A stretch of DNA of 64,000 nt, from assembly GCA_963791295.1 (NCBI GenBank), contig CAWBRY010000003.1, positions 341,466 through 405,465 of the forward strand, in the 5' to 3' direction. This stretch comes from CAWBRY01 sp963791295. Lineage in GTDB: Bacteria; Bacteroidota; Bacteroidia; Chitinophagales; Chitinophagaceae. The first letter of the stretch is position 1; each line of letters starts with the position of its first letter. The notes beneath the pieces are model-generated. The model saw only the letters and a program-made list of their open reading frames with translations, made no database searches and was not told the origin of the DNA. Positions 32,459 through 42,356 of this stretch are shown here, one piece after another. Made by a program: the position numbers and the translations under genes.

Positions 32459-33664
32459 ATGAATGAATACAACATAGATCGGTTGCTGGAACGGTATCAA
32501 CCCGGCTGGGGTCTTGAACAACCGTTTTATACAGACCCCGAAATCTTCGCCCTGGAGTGGGAGCATATCTGGAAAAAGTATTGGCTCTTTGCCGGCACGA
32601 CGGCAGAAATACCTAAGCCCGGCGATTATTTTACCTATTCTATTCAGAATGATTCCATCATCATTATCCGAGGGAATAAAGGAGAGGTCTATGCACATTA
32701 CAATACCTGCCGGCATCGCGGCTCATTGATTTGCCTGGAAGAAAAAGGACATGCACCTAAATTGATCTGTCCCTATCATCAATGGGTATATGATAAAGAC
32801 GGAACACTTTTAAAAGCACGCCTGATGCCTGATGATTTTGATAAATCATGCCACGGATTGCCGCCCGTATCTGTACAAGTAGCAAGTGGACTCATCTTTA
32901 TTTCTCTTTCAAAGAAACCACCGGATTTTAGTAGAGTAATAGATGAATATGCACCGTTCCTGGAACCTTTTAAGATCAACCAGGCGAAAGTTGCCTTTAA
33001 GAAAAGGTATGAGCTCAGAACGAATTGGAAATTGATCGCGGAGAATTTTCGGGAATGCTATCACTGCGGCCCGGCGCATCCCGAATATTGCAGCGCAGTG
33101 ATCGGAGCTAATTTGCGAGAATCGGTCGACGACGTACTTGCCGAAAGACGTGTATCCTGGCAGGAGAAGGGGTTAGCTATTCATAACATTGATTTTGAAA
33201 ACGACTCATATCATTTTGCCGTCCGTTATCCATTGAGGCCTGGTGTTGAAAGCTATAGTCTCGATGGAAAGGCAGTGGCTAAACCGATGGGGGCTCATAA
33301 GGATTTTGATGCCGGTGTTTTGGGACTAGTGGTGTATCCAGGGTTCTGGATGGATGCTGTGAGCGACTACATGTGGACAATGAGAGTGATGGCAACAGGC
33401 CCTTCATCTACAGTTATTGACCTGGCCTGGCTGGTGGATAGCTCTGCGAAAGAAGGAATCGACTATACTCCGGAACGCCTCACTGAATTTTGGAAGATAA
33501 CAGGTGAGCAGGATTGGAAGCTCTGTGAAAACAATTTCCGGGGTGTGGAGTCCAGTCATTATAAGCCCGGACCTTACGCGCCAGCAGAGCTGGACGTGGC
33601 TAAATTTATTGAATGGTATCTGGAGCGATTGAGAGAAGGGATCAGCGAAAGGGTCATTGCTTAA
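32459..33664 (+). CDS. Rieske non-haem iron oxygenase, alpha subunit
   Basis: A 401-residue ring-hydroxylating-type oxygenase. The Rieske [2Fe-2S] cluster is bound by CRHRG (from Cys84) and CPYHQW (from Cys104). The mononuclear iron site is in NFRECYHCGPAHPE near 196-209. The sequence around that site resembles the glycine-betaine/quaternary-amine demethylases (GbcA type) more than aromatic dioxygenases; this assignment is tentative. No reductase or ferredoxin partner adjoins. It converges with the MFS gene, 15 bp apart. Confidence 0.88.
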   Translation: MNEYNIDRLLERYQPGWGLEQPFYTDPEIFALEWEHIWKKYWLFAGTTAEIPKPGDYFTYSIQNDSIIIIRGNKGEVYAHYNTCRHRGSLICLEEKGHAPKLICPYHQWVYDKDGTLLKARLMPDDFDKSCHGLPPVSVQVASGLIFISLSKKPPDFSRVIDEYAPFLEPFKINQAKVAFKKRYELRTNWKLIAENFRECYHCGPAHPEYCSAVIGANLRESVDDVLAERRVSWQEKGLAIHNIDFENDSYHFAVRYPLRPGVESYSLDGKAVAKPMGAHKDFDAGVLGLVVYPGFWMDAVSDYMWTMRVMATGPSSTVIDLAWLVDSSAKEGIDYTPERLTEFWKITGEQDWKLCENNFRGVESSHYKPGPYAPAELDVAKFIEWYLERLREGISERVIA

Positions 33665-33679
33665 AGTAATATTGTTCGC

Positions 33680-34867
33680 TCATTGTTTTGCTATCATGTT
33701 CAGTTCCTCAGCAGGAACTGATTTTTTTTTCAGGAATATCCACGCAAACACTCCCACTAATGAAACAATTCCTGCATTTAACAGGAAGACTTCTGATATA
33801 CGCATCTTCGTATCGTATAAATAACCGGTCCAAAAATTTCCGACAATGGCACCTGCGCCATAATAGGCAGCGTACAATAGGGATTGGCCCGTCACCCTCC
33901 ATTCTTCTTTGACCAGCTTATTTACGTATTCAACGCAGACAACCCAAAAGAGCGACCAGGATATACCATGCAATAGTTCTATAAATACGGCAGCATGGGG
34001 ATTTTTTACAATGCTATAAAGAAACATTCGGATCGCTGTCGTGAATATAGTAATCAATAAAGTAGTCCTCAATCCAAAGCGCCGGATGATCCTGGCAGAA
34101 AAATAAAACAGCGGCAATTCACAGAGGCCCTGGAACGAAATGCCATAGCCTACCCAGGATGCCGTTGCCCCATTTTCTTTCATGTAAATAGAATAGAAAT
34201 TCCAAATGGTGGTGGCTCCGGCAGACACAAGAAAAACGGCTACCAAAAGAAGCATCAAAGTATTATTTGCAAAAACCTGCCTCACGTTTTTATAAGCTTG
34301 ACCATCGCTACGGGTCGCCGGCTCATCCGCGTTGGATACAGAAAAGGAAAAAATAAAAGTGAGGAACATGCTGATCGCCGCTATGATGAATATGACAGAA
34401 GTATTGACCTTGTCAATGTAATAACCAGCCAGTATTCCTGTAAATGCCCAACCGGCAGCGCCAGCTATCCGGAGTGTACCATAGGAAAATGCAGGATTCT
34501 TCTTTGCCAACTTTAAGGAAAGACTATCAAGTATCGGCTGGATGGTGTTGTAAAAAAGTGACATGAACATAGTCACAGCGAATAAATACAGAAAGCCACC
34601 CTGAAAGAGATATAAAACATAACTCAGTGTTGCCAACCCGGAGGAGAGCAATAGACATTTCTTGTAGCCTAGTCGATCTGCCAGCATTCCATAGAAGGGC
34701 TGGACCAGGAACATCATAAAGGGAGTAACACTCAATACAATCCCGATCCTTATTCCTGACAATCCTCTTTCTTTTAAGAACTCTGCCATGATGGGAAGCC
34801 AGGATGCGGTGCAGCAAAATACCAGGAAGTAAAGAATTCGTAAGCGGTTGGCTTCGTTGATTTTCAT
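33680..34867 (-). CDS. MFS transporter (MFS_1-like)
   Basis: A 395-residue inner-membrane protein with about 12 transmembrane helices in two halves, joined by a polar loop near residues 190-205. FYGMLADRLGYKK near 59-71 is the loop 2-3 motif of the major facilitator superfamily. The pattern of the N-terminal helices resembles the nucleoside/phenylpropionate-type permease group; the substrate cannot be told. It begins 11 bp after mqnC ends, so it should be co-transcribed with mqnC. Confidence 0.85.
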   Translation of the reverse strand: MKINEANRLRILYFLVFCCTASWLPIMAEFLKERGLSGIRIGIVLSVTPFMMFLVQPFYGMLADRLGYKKCLLLSSGLATLSYVLYLFQGGFLYLFAVTMFMSLFYNTIQPILDSLSLKLAKKNPAFSYGTLRIAGAAGWAFTGILAGYYIDKVNTSVIFIIAAISMFLTFIFSFSVSNADEPATRSDGQAYKNVRQVFANNTLMLLLVAVFLVSAGATTIWNFYSIYMKENGATASWVGYGISFQGLCELPLFYFSARIIRRFGLRTTLLITIFTTAIRMFLYSIVKNPHAAVFIELLHGISWSLFWVVCVEYVNKLVKEEWRVTGQSLLYAAYYGAGAIVGNFWTGYLYDTKMRISEVFLLNAGIVSLVGVFAWIFLKKKSVPAEELNMIAKQ

Positions 34868-34878
34868 CTTAACGGTCT

Positions 34879-36024
34879 CTAGTAATCAATTACCTGCTCT
34901 TCAATCATGGTGGGGATCTCTCTCCATCCATATTGTTGGTTGCGCAACTGTGGCTCAAAGCCGGCCTCGCGAATCGCGTCCTGGATGGATTTGTATGTGA
35001 AACGGTGCGGCGCACCGGCGGCGCTCACCACATTTTCTTCCAGCATGATTGAGCCAAAATCATTGGCACCCCCATGGAGGCAAATCTGCGCGGTTTGCTT
35101 GCCGACAGTTAACCAGGATGCCTGTATATTTTTAATATTGGGAAGCATGATACGACTCATTGCAATCATGCGAATATATTCCTGCGGTGTCGTCAAATTT
35201 TGAACCCCACGGATCTTTGCCAGCAGGGTATCGACATCCTGGAAGGTCCATGGAATGAAGGCCAGAAAACCTTTTCGTCCTTCGGGCAGGGTTGTGGCTC
35301 CTTCCTTCGCTTTTTCCTGTACTTCCCTAAGTTTGACCAGGTGTTCAAATCGCTCTTCGATGGTTTCAACATGGCCAAACATCATCGTAGCTGACGTAGT
35401 AATATTCAGTTTGTGCGCTTCATGCATGATATCCAACCATTCCTGCGCGCCGCATTTGCCTTTGCTGATCAAACGCCGAACGCGATCTACCAGGATCTCG
35501 GCTCCTGCTCCCGGAAGTGAATCCATGCCAGCATCTTTCAAAGCCATTAAGACTTCCCTGTGCGTGCTTTTCTCTAATTTGGTAATATGAGCGACTTCGG
35601 GAGGACCAAGCGTATGCAGTCGGATATTCGGAAATTCCTTTTTAATTTGGCGAAAGGTCTTTGTATAAAATTCTAATCCCAATTCCGGATGATGGCCTCC
35701 CTGCAACAACAACTGATCACCACCCCATTTAAAAGTTTCCTCGATTTTTCGGCGGTAAGTAGGCATATCTGTGATATATGCTTCCGGATGCCCAGGGATG
35801 CGATAAAAATTGCAAAACTTACAATTCGCAATACAGACATTGGTGGTGTTCACATTTCGATCAATCTGCCATGTCACTCTACCGTGCGCTACCTGTTTTT
35901 TACGCAATTCATCTGCAACGAACATCAAATCCGTAAGAGGAGCGTTTTTAAAAAGAAAAACGCCTTCTTCAATATCGAGGAAATCGAGCAATAATGCTTT
36001 TTGATATAGTTCCTGTAGTTGCAT
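34879..36024 (-). CDS. mqnC: Cyclic dehypoxanthine futalosine synthase
   Basis: A 381-residue radical-SAM enzyme of the futalosine route to menaquinone. The cluster motif CIANCKFC has Cys64, Cys68 and Cys71. LLQGGHHPELGLEFY and PGAGAEILVDRVRR are typical of MqnC. It makes the quinone that feeds the alternative complex III encoded at the end of the window. A consensus promoter lies 17 bp upstream. Its stop lies 11 bp from the MFS start. No other mqn gene is in the window. Confidence 0.95.
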   Translation of the reverse strand: MQLQELYQKALLLDFLDIEEGVFLFKNAPLTDLMFVADELRKKQVAHGRVTWQIDRNVNTTNVCIANCKFCNFYRIPGHPEAYITDMPTYRRKIEETFKWGGDQLLLQGGHHPELGLEFYTKTFRQIKKEFPNIRLHTLGPPEVAHITKLEKSTHREVLMALKDAGMDSLPGAGAEILVDRVRRLISKGKCGAQEWLDIMHEAHKLNITTSATMMFGHVETIEERFEHLVKLREVQEKAKEGATTLPEGRKGFLAFIPWTFQDVDTLLAKIRGVQNLTTPQEYIRMIAMSRIMLPNIKNIQASWLTVGKQTAQICLHGGANDFGSIMLEENVVSAAGAPHRFTYKSIQDAIREAGFEPQLRNQQYGWREIPTMIEEQVIDY

Positions 36025-36040
36025 ATCCCTGTGCAGAATG

Positions 36041-36048
36041 CAAAGGTA
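36041..36048 (-). promoter_or_regulatory. -7 promoter element for mqnC
   Basis: TACCTTTG on the minus strand, an exact TAnnTTTG match 16 bp before the mqnC ATG. Confidence 0.6.
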
Positions 36049-36185
36049 CAGTGCACATTATAAAACATCCTCCTGTTTTGAACAGACGCGGTAAATAACT
36101 AATTTACTTGAAGAATAAAGGCTGTTAAGCCAAAAACAAAGGGTCTAATTGCATCTTTTTGTTTAAAACATTTGTCATTAAGAAG

Positions 36186-37382
36186 ATGAAGCGCACCTTA
36201 ATTTGCTTGTCCATCTGCCTTTCTCTTTTGAATGGCATGCGCCTGGCCGCACAGGAAGAATTTATTGAGCCGGCTTCCAGGATGATCACGCGGGTTCCTT
36301 TCAACCAACTTACGGGAGGAGTAGTCATCCTGCAGGCAACACTCGGAAACATCCCTGACACGCTCAACTTCATTCTCGATACCGGAAGTAGTGGAATTTC
36401 ATTGGACTCCACACAAATAGAAGTCATGAAACTGAAACCTACCCCCAGTGAAAGGACCATCAGGGGAATAGCCGGAATTCGAAAAGTAAGTTTTCTGTAT
36501 AATCAGCAACTGAAGTTTCCAGGTATGGTCATAGATAGTTTGGACTTCCACATAAATGATTATTCGATCCTTACCGCAGTGTATGGAGAACGCATAGATG
36601 GAATTATCGGCTACTCTGTATTGAATCGCTACATTATTAAATTGGACTACGACAGTCTCAAACTTGAATTCTGGAGCAAGGGCACCATTCGTTATCCCAG
36701 GGGAGGTTACCTTTTGAAGCCAGTTATAAATATGCTGGTCGCACAGACAGCAAGAGTGAAGGATGAAGAAACGATCAACTCTCGTTTTTTTTATGATATG
36801 GGAGCAGGCGTTTGTATGCTATTGACTAAAGACTTCGTGAATGATAGCGCCTTAATGGGAAAGAAAAAAAAGTATTGGCGAAAGGAAGGAGAGGGGTTGG
36901 GGGGCAAGATTGATATGGAGTTGACCGTAATTAAAGAACTGAAGCTGGGCCCCTATCGATTCAGAAGAGTACCTGTATATATTTTTGATGATGTGTATAA
37001 TGTTACTTCCTATCCATATCTCGGAGGATTGATCGGCAATGATATTTTACGCCGATTCAATATTATACTGAACTATGCCAAAGGGGATATATATATAATA
37101 CCAAATAGCCATTATGCCGATCCTTTTGACTATTCTTATTCCGGGTTAGAATTATATTTTCTGAACGGCACAATTATCATCGGGGATGTTGCCGTGGGAT
37201 CTCCGGCGGAAGCGTCGGGATTAAAGGAAGGAGATGAAGTAATTGCCGTGAACAAAAACTTTTCGCAAAACCTCAATCAATATAAGATTGCCCTACAAGC
37301 CGCCAATGAGAAACTGACGGTGATCGTTCGGCGTGAGGGTGAGCTGAAAACCTTTGAATTCAGGGCAAAAAATATTCGTTGA
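36186..37382 (+). CDS. Exported retropepsin-like aspartyl protease with PDZ domain
   Basis: A 398-residue secreted protein. The signal peptide ends about residue 22 (RLAAQ). The catalytic motif ILDTGSSG is near 63-70. A second related half near 200 has DMGAG, in which the usual Thr of DTGA is Met. A PDZ domain fills about 320-398 (VAVGSPAEASGLKEGDEVIAV). The protein is probably a periplasmic peptidase. Start at 36186 because the earlier TTG reading adds residues before a typical signal peptide. Confidence 0.85.
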   Translation: MKRTLICLSICLSLLNGMRLAAQEEFIEPASRMITRVPFNQLTGGVVILQATLGNIPDTLNFILDTGSSGISLDSTQIEVMKLKPTPSERTIRGIAGIRKVSFLYNQQLKFPGMVIDSLDFHINDYSILTAVYGERIDGIIGYSVLNRYIIKLDYDSLKLEFWSKGTIRYPRGGYLLKPVINMLVAQTARVKDEETINSRFFYDMGAGVCMLLTKDFVNDSALMGKKKKYWRKEGEGLGGKIDMELTVIKELKLGPYRFRRVPVYIFDDVYNVTSYPYLGGLIGNDILRRFNIILNYAKGDIYIIPNSHYADPFDYSYSGLELYFLNGTIIIGDVAVGSPAEASGLKEGDEVIAVNKNFSQNLNQYKIALQAANEKLTVIVRREGELKTFEFRAKNIR

Positions 37383-37495
37383 CAGCACTTTCCGGCACAT
37401 CCGCATTTCACTGATATTTTCAATATTTTTAAGGTTATTTTCTAATGGATGAAGTTTACCACCTAACCTTTATCTCTTTCAATTGTTGATAAAAT

Positions 37496-38731
37496 ATGAT
37501 CCAATTTGAAAAGTTTACACTTTCCAATGGCCTGAGAGTGATTGTGCATCAGGATAACTCAACTCCTATGGCTGTTCTGGACATGATGTATGATGTAGGG
37601 GCCCGGGACGAGGATCCGGAGCGAACGGGTTTTGCGCATTTATTCGAACACCTGATGTTCGGAGGTTCTGTCAATATTAAGAACTATGACGAACCCTTAC
37701 AAATGGCTGGCGGCGAAAATAATGCCTACACGACCAATGACCTCACTAACTATTACATTCAATTACCGTCTCAGAACCTCGAAACTGCTTTCTGGCTCGA
37801 AAGCGATAGAATGCTTTCCCTGGCTTTCAGTGAAAAGAGTCTGAACGTACAACGCAAAGTAGTTTGTGAAGAATTCAAGGAACATTATCTCAACAAGCCC
37901 TATGGAGATGCATGGCACCGAATGAGAGAGCTGGCATACCAGGTGCATCCTTACCGGTGGATGACTATCGGGAAGGAACTATCGCACATCGAGAATGCAA
38001 AATTGAAGGACGTAAAAGAATTTTTCTTCAAACATTACCGGCCGGTGAATGCGATCATGGTTGTCGCGGGAGATGTGAACCTGGAAAATGTAAAAATGCT
38101 TGCGGAAAAATGGTTTGGAGAATTGCCGTCAGGAGAAAAATATCAACGAAACATCCCGCAAGAGCCCGTTCAGACGGAGGAAAGAAGAGCGGAAGTAAAA
38201 GCGAAAGTTCCGTTAGATGCTTTTTATAAATCCTGGCATATGCCGGCGAGACTGGACAAAAGATATTATGCAGCAGATTTGATCTCCGATATTCTTAGTG
38301 GCGGTGGATCGTCAAGGTTATATCAGTCGCTGGTAAAGGAAAAACAATTGTTCAGCAATATTGAATGCTATCATTTCGGCAGTTCGGACTCAGATCTGCT
38401 GGCCATTGAAGGAAAACTGGTAAAGGGGATATTGTTGGGGGATGCTGAAAAAGCCGTTGAACAGGAATTAGACAAAATGAAAAATGTCTTGATCAGTGAG
38501 GCCGAACTTCAAAAGGTGAAAAACAAGACGGAGAGCATGATGGCTTTTGAAGATATGAGCGTGATGAGCCGTGCCAACAGTCTCGCATACTATGAATTGT
38601 TGGGTGATGCCGCCTGGATGAACCTTGAACTGGAGAAATATGCCGCTGTAACGACGGAAGACATTCTAAAGGAAAGTCAAAATATTTTTTCAACCAATAA
38701 CAGCAACACGCTGTTTTATCATTCTAATTGA
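37496..38731 (+). CDS. M16 family zinc peptidase, catalytic member
   Basis: A 411-residue pitrilysin-like peptidase. The inverted zinc motif HLFEH is at residues 48-52 and the downstream metal-ligand Glu lies in VVCEEFKEHY near 122-131. There is no signal peptide, so it may act in the cytoplasm or be exported by an unusual route. It is followed after 43 bp by a related gene lacking the zinc motif. The two together resemble the alpha/beta pair of mitochondrial processing peptidase-like enzymes. Confidence 0.92.
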   Translation: MIQFEKFTLSNGLRVIVHQDNSTPMAVLDMMYDVGARDEDPERTGFAHLFEHLMFGGSVNIKNYDEPLQMAGGENNAYTTNDLTNYYIQLPSQNLETAFWLESDRMLSLAFSEKSLNVQRKVVCEEFKEHYLNKPYGDAWHRMRELAYQVHPYRWMTIGKELSHIENAKLKDVKEFFFKHYRPVNAIMVVAGDVNLENVKMLAEKWFGELPSGEKYQRNIPQEPVQTEERRAEVKAKVPLDAFYKSWHMPARLDKRYYAADLISDILSGGGSSRLYQSLVKEKQLFSNIECYHFGSSDSDLLAIEGKLVKGILLGDAEKAVEQELDKMKNVLISEAELQKVKNKTESMMAFEDMSVMSRANSLAYYELLGDAAWMNLELEKYAAVTTEDILKESQNIFSTNNSNTLFYHSN

Positions 38732-38774
38732 TCTTTTTGCATAGAGACCGAGTCAATAAAAAATAAATCTCCGG

Positions 38775-40049
38775 ATGTTAAACAGGAAACAAGCTCCTCC
38801 AATCGTTGACGCAGTAAATTTTGATCTTCAGCTAAAACCTTACGAAAAATATATCCTCGACAATGGAGTTGAGGTTTATGCGGTCAATGCCGGTGCAGAA
38901 GAAGTGATGGCAATCGAATGGGTTTTCTTTGCAGGCAATAGTTATGAGCAACAAAACCTGGTGGCTGCCAGTGCCAATTTTCTGCTACGAAATGGGACAA
39001 GCAAAAAGACGGCTTTCGAGATCAATGAACACTTCGAATATTTTGGTTCTTACCTGAACAGGAGTTGCCACCATGAGACGGCCAGTATTACGCTTCATTG
39101 CCTTACCAAACATATTGCCCAGCTACTTCCTGTAGTCAGGGAGCTGATTACCGATTCCACGATGCCCGAGGAGGAACTATTGATTTACAAGCAGAACATG
39201 AAGCAACGTTTAAAGGTCAGCCTGAAGAAGAGTGATTTTGTTGCGGGTCGCCTGTTGGACTCCTATATATATGGAGTGAAACACCCCTATGGGAGGTTCA
39301 GTAGCGCCGAAGAGTTTGACGCGGTGCAACGGGATCAGTTGCAGGACTACTACTCTAATTATTACCAGCAGGGAAAGTTTATCTTGTTTGTGGCCGGTAA
39401 ACTCCCAGCCAATCTCGAAAAAATATTAAACGAGAATTTCGGAGATCTTCCGCAGAATAAAAAGGACAGGGCGGGTAGCCAGGCAGAGCCAGCGGAAGAA
39501 AAAAAATTTCGCATCAACAATGATCCCGATGGGGTGCAGGGGTCTATTCGTATGGCGAGGCCATTTCCCAATCGTCATCACCCCGACTTTCTGAAAGCAC
39601 AAGTATTAAATTGTTTGCTTGGAGGATTTTTTGGTTCGCGGCTGATGAGCAATATCAGGGAGGACAAGGGATATACCTATGGGGTCCATAGCTATCTGCA
39701 AAATCACATCCAACAATCGGCCTGGGTCATTTCAACCGAAGCGGGCAGGGAAGTATGTGAAGCGACGATTGCCGAAGTATATAAAGAGATGAAAAACCTT
39801 CGAGAAGCGCTCGTGTCGGACGAAGAGCTTTCTCTGGTTAAGAATTATCTGATGGGAAGTATTTTGGGTGATTTGGATGGCCCCTTTCAAATTATATCCA
39901 GATGGAAAAACATTATTCTGAATAACCTGGATGAAAAATATTTTTATAACTCACTTTCTACGATCAGGAATAGTACAGCCAATGATTTGCAGGAACTGGC
40001 GGTCAAATACTTTCAGCCTGAATCTTTTTATGAGCTGGTAGTTATCTAG
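38775..40049 (+). CDS. M16 family peptidase homologue, non-catalytic partner
   Basis: A 424-residue M16 fold protein. At the position of HxxEH it has ASANF, so zinc cannot be bound there. The C-terminal half keeps EDKGYTYGVHSYL, the substrate-binding R/Y region of M16 beta-type partners. It is predicted to form a heterodimer with the product of the upstream gene. The fused E1 gene starts 30 bp downstream. Confidence 0.92.
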   Translation: MLNRKQAPPIVDAVNFDLQLKPYEKYILDNGVEVYAVNAGAEEVMAIEWVFFAGNSYEQQNLVAASANFLLRNGTSKKTAFEINEHFEYFGSYLNRSCHHETASITLHCLTKHIAQLLPVVRELITDSTMPEEELLIYKQNMKQRLKVSLKKSDFVAGRLLDSYIYGVKHPYGRFSSAEEFDAVQRDQLQDYYSNYYQQGKFILFVAGKLPANLEKILNENFGDLPQNKKDRAGSQAEPAEEKKFRINNDPDGVQGSIRMARPFPNRHHPDFLKAQVLNCLLGGFFGSRLMSNIREDKGYTYGVHSYLQNHIQQSAWVISTEAGREVCEATIAEVYKEMKNLREALVSDEELSLVKNYLMGSILGDLDGPFQIISRWKNIILNNLDEKYFYNSLSTIRNSTANDLQELAVKYFQPESFYELVVI

Positions 40050-40067
40050 ATTGAGTAGTTAATTTTA

Positions 40068-40075
40068 TAGGTTTG
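40068..40075 (+). promoter_or_regulatory. -7 promoter element for the E1 gene (possibly leaderless)
   Basis: TAGGTTTG, an exact TAnnTTTG match ending 4 bp before the ATG at 40080. If used, transcription would start at or next to the start codon. Confidence 0.45.
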
Positions 40076-40079
40076 CATC

Positions 40080-42104
40080 ATGACTTTCGACCGCAAAGAT
40101 TTATCGAACGAAGAACTCATTTCTATTTATCGTCGGCTTCTGTGGCCCCGGATGATCGAGGAAAAAATGCTTGTCTTGCTGCGCCAGGGACGCATTTCAA
40201 AGTGGTTTAGTGGGATCGGTCAGGAAGCCATTGCAGTCGGAGCAACCTTGGCATTAGAAAACGACGAATGGATAATGCCTTTGCATAGAAACCTCGGTGT
40301 CTTTACATCGCGGGATCTGCCGCTATCCAAACTTTTTATGCAATGGCAGGGCGCCAGGGAAGGCTACAGCAAAGGAAGAGAAAGAAGTTTTCATTTTGGT
40401 GCGAAAGAACATCATATCTGCGGCATGATTTCACACCTGGGACCTCAGCTCGCCATTGCCGATGGCGTTGCGCTCGCTCATAAGTTAAATGGGGCTTCAA
40501 ATGGGCAGCCAGTTAAAGTATCACTGGCTTTTACTGGTGAGGGCGGAACTAGTGAAGGCGATTTTCATGAAGCATTGAACACCGCTGCGGTTTGGGATCT
40601 TCCTGTAATATTTATTATTGAAAATAACGGCTACGGATTGAGTACGCCCATCAATGAGCAATATCGTTGCATTAGTCTCGTCGATAAGGCTAAGGGGTAT
40701 GGTATGGAAGGCATTCAAATTGATGGCAACAACGTACTAACGGTGTACGATACGGTAAAAGGAGTGAGAGAATATTGTATTAAAAACCAAAAACCATATT
40801 TGATCGAATGTCTCACATTCCGTATGCGTGGACATGAAGAAGCAAGTGGAACAAAATATGTGCCACCGAAATTGTTTGAACTCTGGGAAATGAAAGACCC
40901 GGTGAAAAAATATGAAGACTATTTACAATCAGTTGGGGTTTTAAACCCAGAAATGACGGAAGGAATAAAAAATGAATTCAGGGAAAAAATAGAAAGCGAG
41001 TTGAAGATTGGATTTGTTGCGAATGAGGTGATACCTGATACGGAAGAAGAGTTGGAAGATGTGTATGCGATGTCCAATTCCCACTCCGGTATCAAGGTAA
41101 TCGATAATGCAAAACCTTCATCACAGCCGACCGCCGGAGCACCCGAAAAAAGAATGATCGACGCCATCAAAGAGGGCCTGTATCAATCCATGCAACGACA
41201 TTCTAATTTGATATTAATGGGTCAGGATATCGCAGAATATGGAGGGGCATTTAAGATAACCGAAGGTTTCGTGAAAGAGTTTGGAAAGGCAAGAGTGAGG
41301 AATACACCACTCTGCGAAAGCGCCATTGTAGGAATAGCGCTGGGATTAAGCATGGAAGGGTTTAAATCCATGATGGAAATGCAGTTTGCCGATTTTGTGA
41401 CGGTCGGTTTTAACCAGATCATTAATAACCTTGCCAAGATCCACTATCGATGGGGACAGCATGCAGATGTGGTCATTCGCATGCCTACTGGCGCCGGTAT
41501 TGGAGCTGGTCCTTTTCACTCACAAAGTAATGAAGCCTGGTTTGTACATACACCCGGCTTGAAAGTTGTCTATCCTTCCACACCGGTGGATGCAAAAGGA
41601 TTGATGATCGCTGCCATTAACGATCCCAACCCGGTAATGTATTTTGAGCATAAAGCTTTGTATAGAAGCATCAGTGAGCCGGTACCCGTCGACTATTATG
41701 AGGTTGAAATTGGTAAGGCAAGACATGTAAGGGAAGGGGAAGAAATATCCATTATCACTTACGGTGCGGGAGTGCATTGGGCCGAAGATTACGCTGCGGA
41801 ACACCCGGAAATTTCTATCGATATTTTGGACCTGCGTACATTGCTGCCACTGGACTATATGGCCATCCGCGAAGCGGTGAAAAGGACCGGAAGAATATTA
41901 TTGTTGCACGAAGACACGAGGATAGGAGGTATTGGCGGTGAGATTGCAGCGTGGATTGCAGAAAATTGTTTTGAATTGCTGGATGCGCCTGTCATGCGAT
42001 GCACCAGTCTGGATACTCCTATTCCATTTAATATCGAACTGGAAAAAAATTTCCTCGGTAAAAGCAGGCTGGAAGAATCTATTGAAAAACTATTGAGCTA
42101 TTAA
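40080..42104 (+). CDS. 2-oxoacid dehydrogenase E1, fused alpha and beta subunits
   Basis: A 674-residue thiamine-diphosphate enzyme. The alpha part (about 1-340) contains GEGGTSEGDFHEALN and ENNGYGLSTPI; the beta part (about 355-674) contains MGQDIAEYGGAFKITEGF and MRMPTGAGIGAGPFHSQS-like sequence (RMPTGAGIGAGPFHSQS). Such fused E1 proteins of Bacteroidota belong to the branched-chain 2-oxoacid or 2-oxoisovalerate type. E2 and E3 are not nearby. The exact substrate cannot be told from sequence. Confidence 0.9.
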   Translation: MTFDRKDLSNEELISIYRRLLWPRMIEEKMLVLLRQGRISKWFSGIGQEAIAVGATLALENDEWIMPLHRNLGVFTSRDLPLSKLFMQWQGAREGYSKGRERSFHFGAKEHHICGMISHLGPQLAIADGVALAHKLNGASNGQPVKVSLAFTGEGGTSEGDFHEALNTAAVWDLPVIFIIENNGYGLSTPINEQYRCISLVDKAKGYGMEGIQIDGNNVLTVYDTVKGVREYCIKNQKPYLIECLTFRMRGHEEASGTKYVPPKLFELWEMKDPVKKYEDYLQSVGVLNPEMTEGIKNEFREKIESELKIGFVANEVIPDTEEELEDVYAMSNSHSGIKVIDNAKPSSQPTAGAPEKRMIDAIKEGLYQSMQRHSNLILMGQDIAEYGGAFKITEGFVKEFGKARVRNTPLCESAIVGIALGLSMEGFKSMMEMQFADFVTVGFNQIINNLAKIHYRWGQHADVVIRMPTGAGIGAGPFHSQSNEAWFVHTPGLKVVYPSTPVDAKGLMIAAINDPNPVMYFEHKALYRSISEPVPVDYYEVEIGKARHVREGEEISIITYGAGVHWAEDYAAEHPEISIDILDLRTLLPLDYMAIREAVKRTGRILLLHEDTRIGGIGGEIAAWIAENCFELLDAPVMRCTSLDTPIPFNIELEKNFLGKSRLEESIEKLLSY

Positions 42105-42140
42105 TATTCAATGCTCAATCCAATAATTAATAATCAATAA

Positions 42141-42356
42141 TCAATTCTTCCTGGCCGACCCTACTCTCAGCACTACCTTCTCCCATGCCTTTTCTTTTGC
42201 TTCTTCCATTGTTTTTCCCGCTGAGCGTGCGATAGTTCCACCAGGATCTATATTCGTTACATGACAATAGTATTCATCACCGATTTTGTATGAAGTTAAC
42301 TTCACTTGAATACCATTGATCACCTTCAACTCATCGTGGAAATTTTCTGCCTTCAT
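42141..42356 (-). CDS. Small conserved-looking protein of unknown function
   Basis: A 71-residue cytoplasmic protein with an alternating charged pattern (YKIGDEYYCHVTNIDPGG, then MEEAKEKAWEKVVLRV). I do not recognise a family. Its ATG overlaps the stop of the sulfurtransferase gene by four bases (ATGA), a strong sign of translational coupling and of a real gene. It may be an accessory of sulfur transfer, but only the overlap supports this. Confidence 0.65.
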   Translation of the reverse strand: MKAENFHDELKVINGIQVKLTSYKIGDEYYCHVTNIDPGGTIARSAGKTMEEAKEKAWEKVVLRVGSARKN

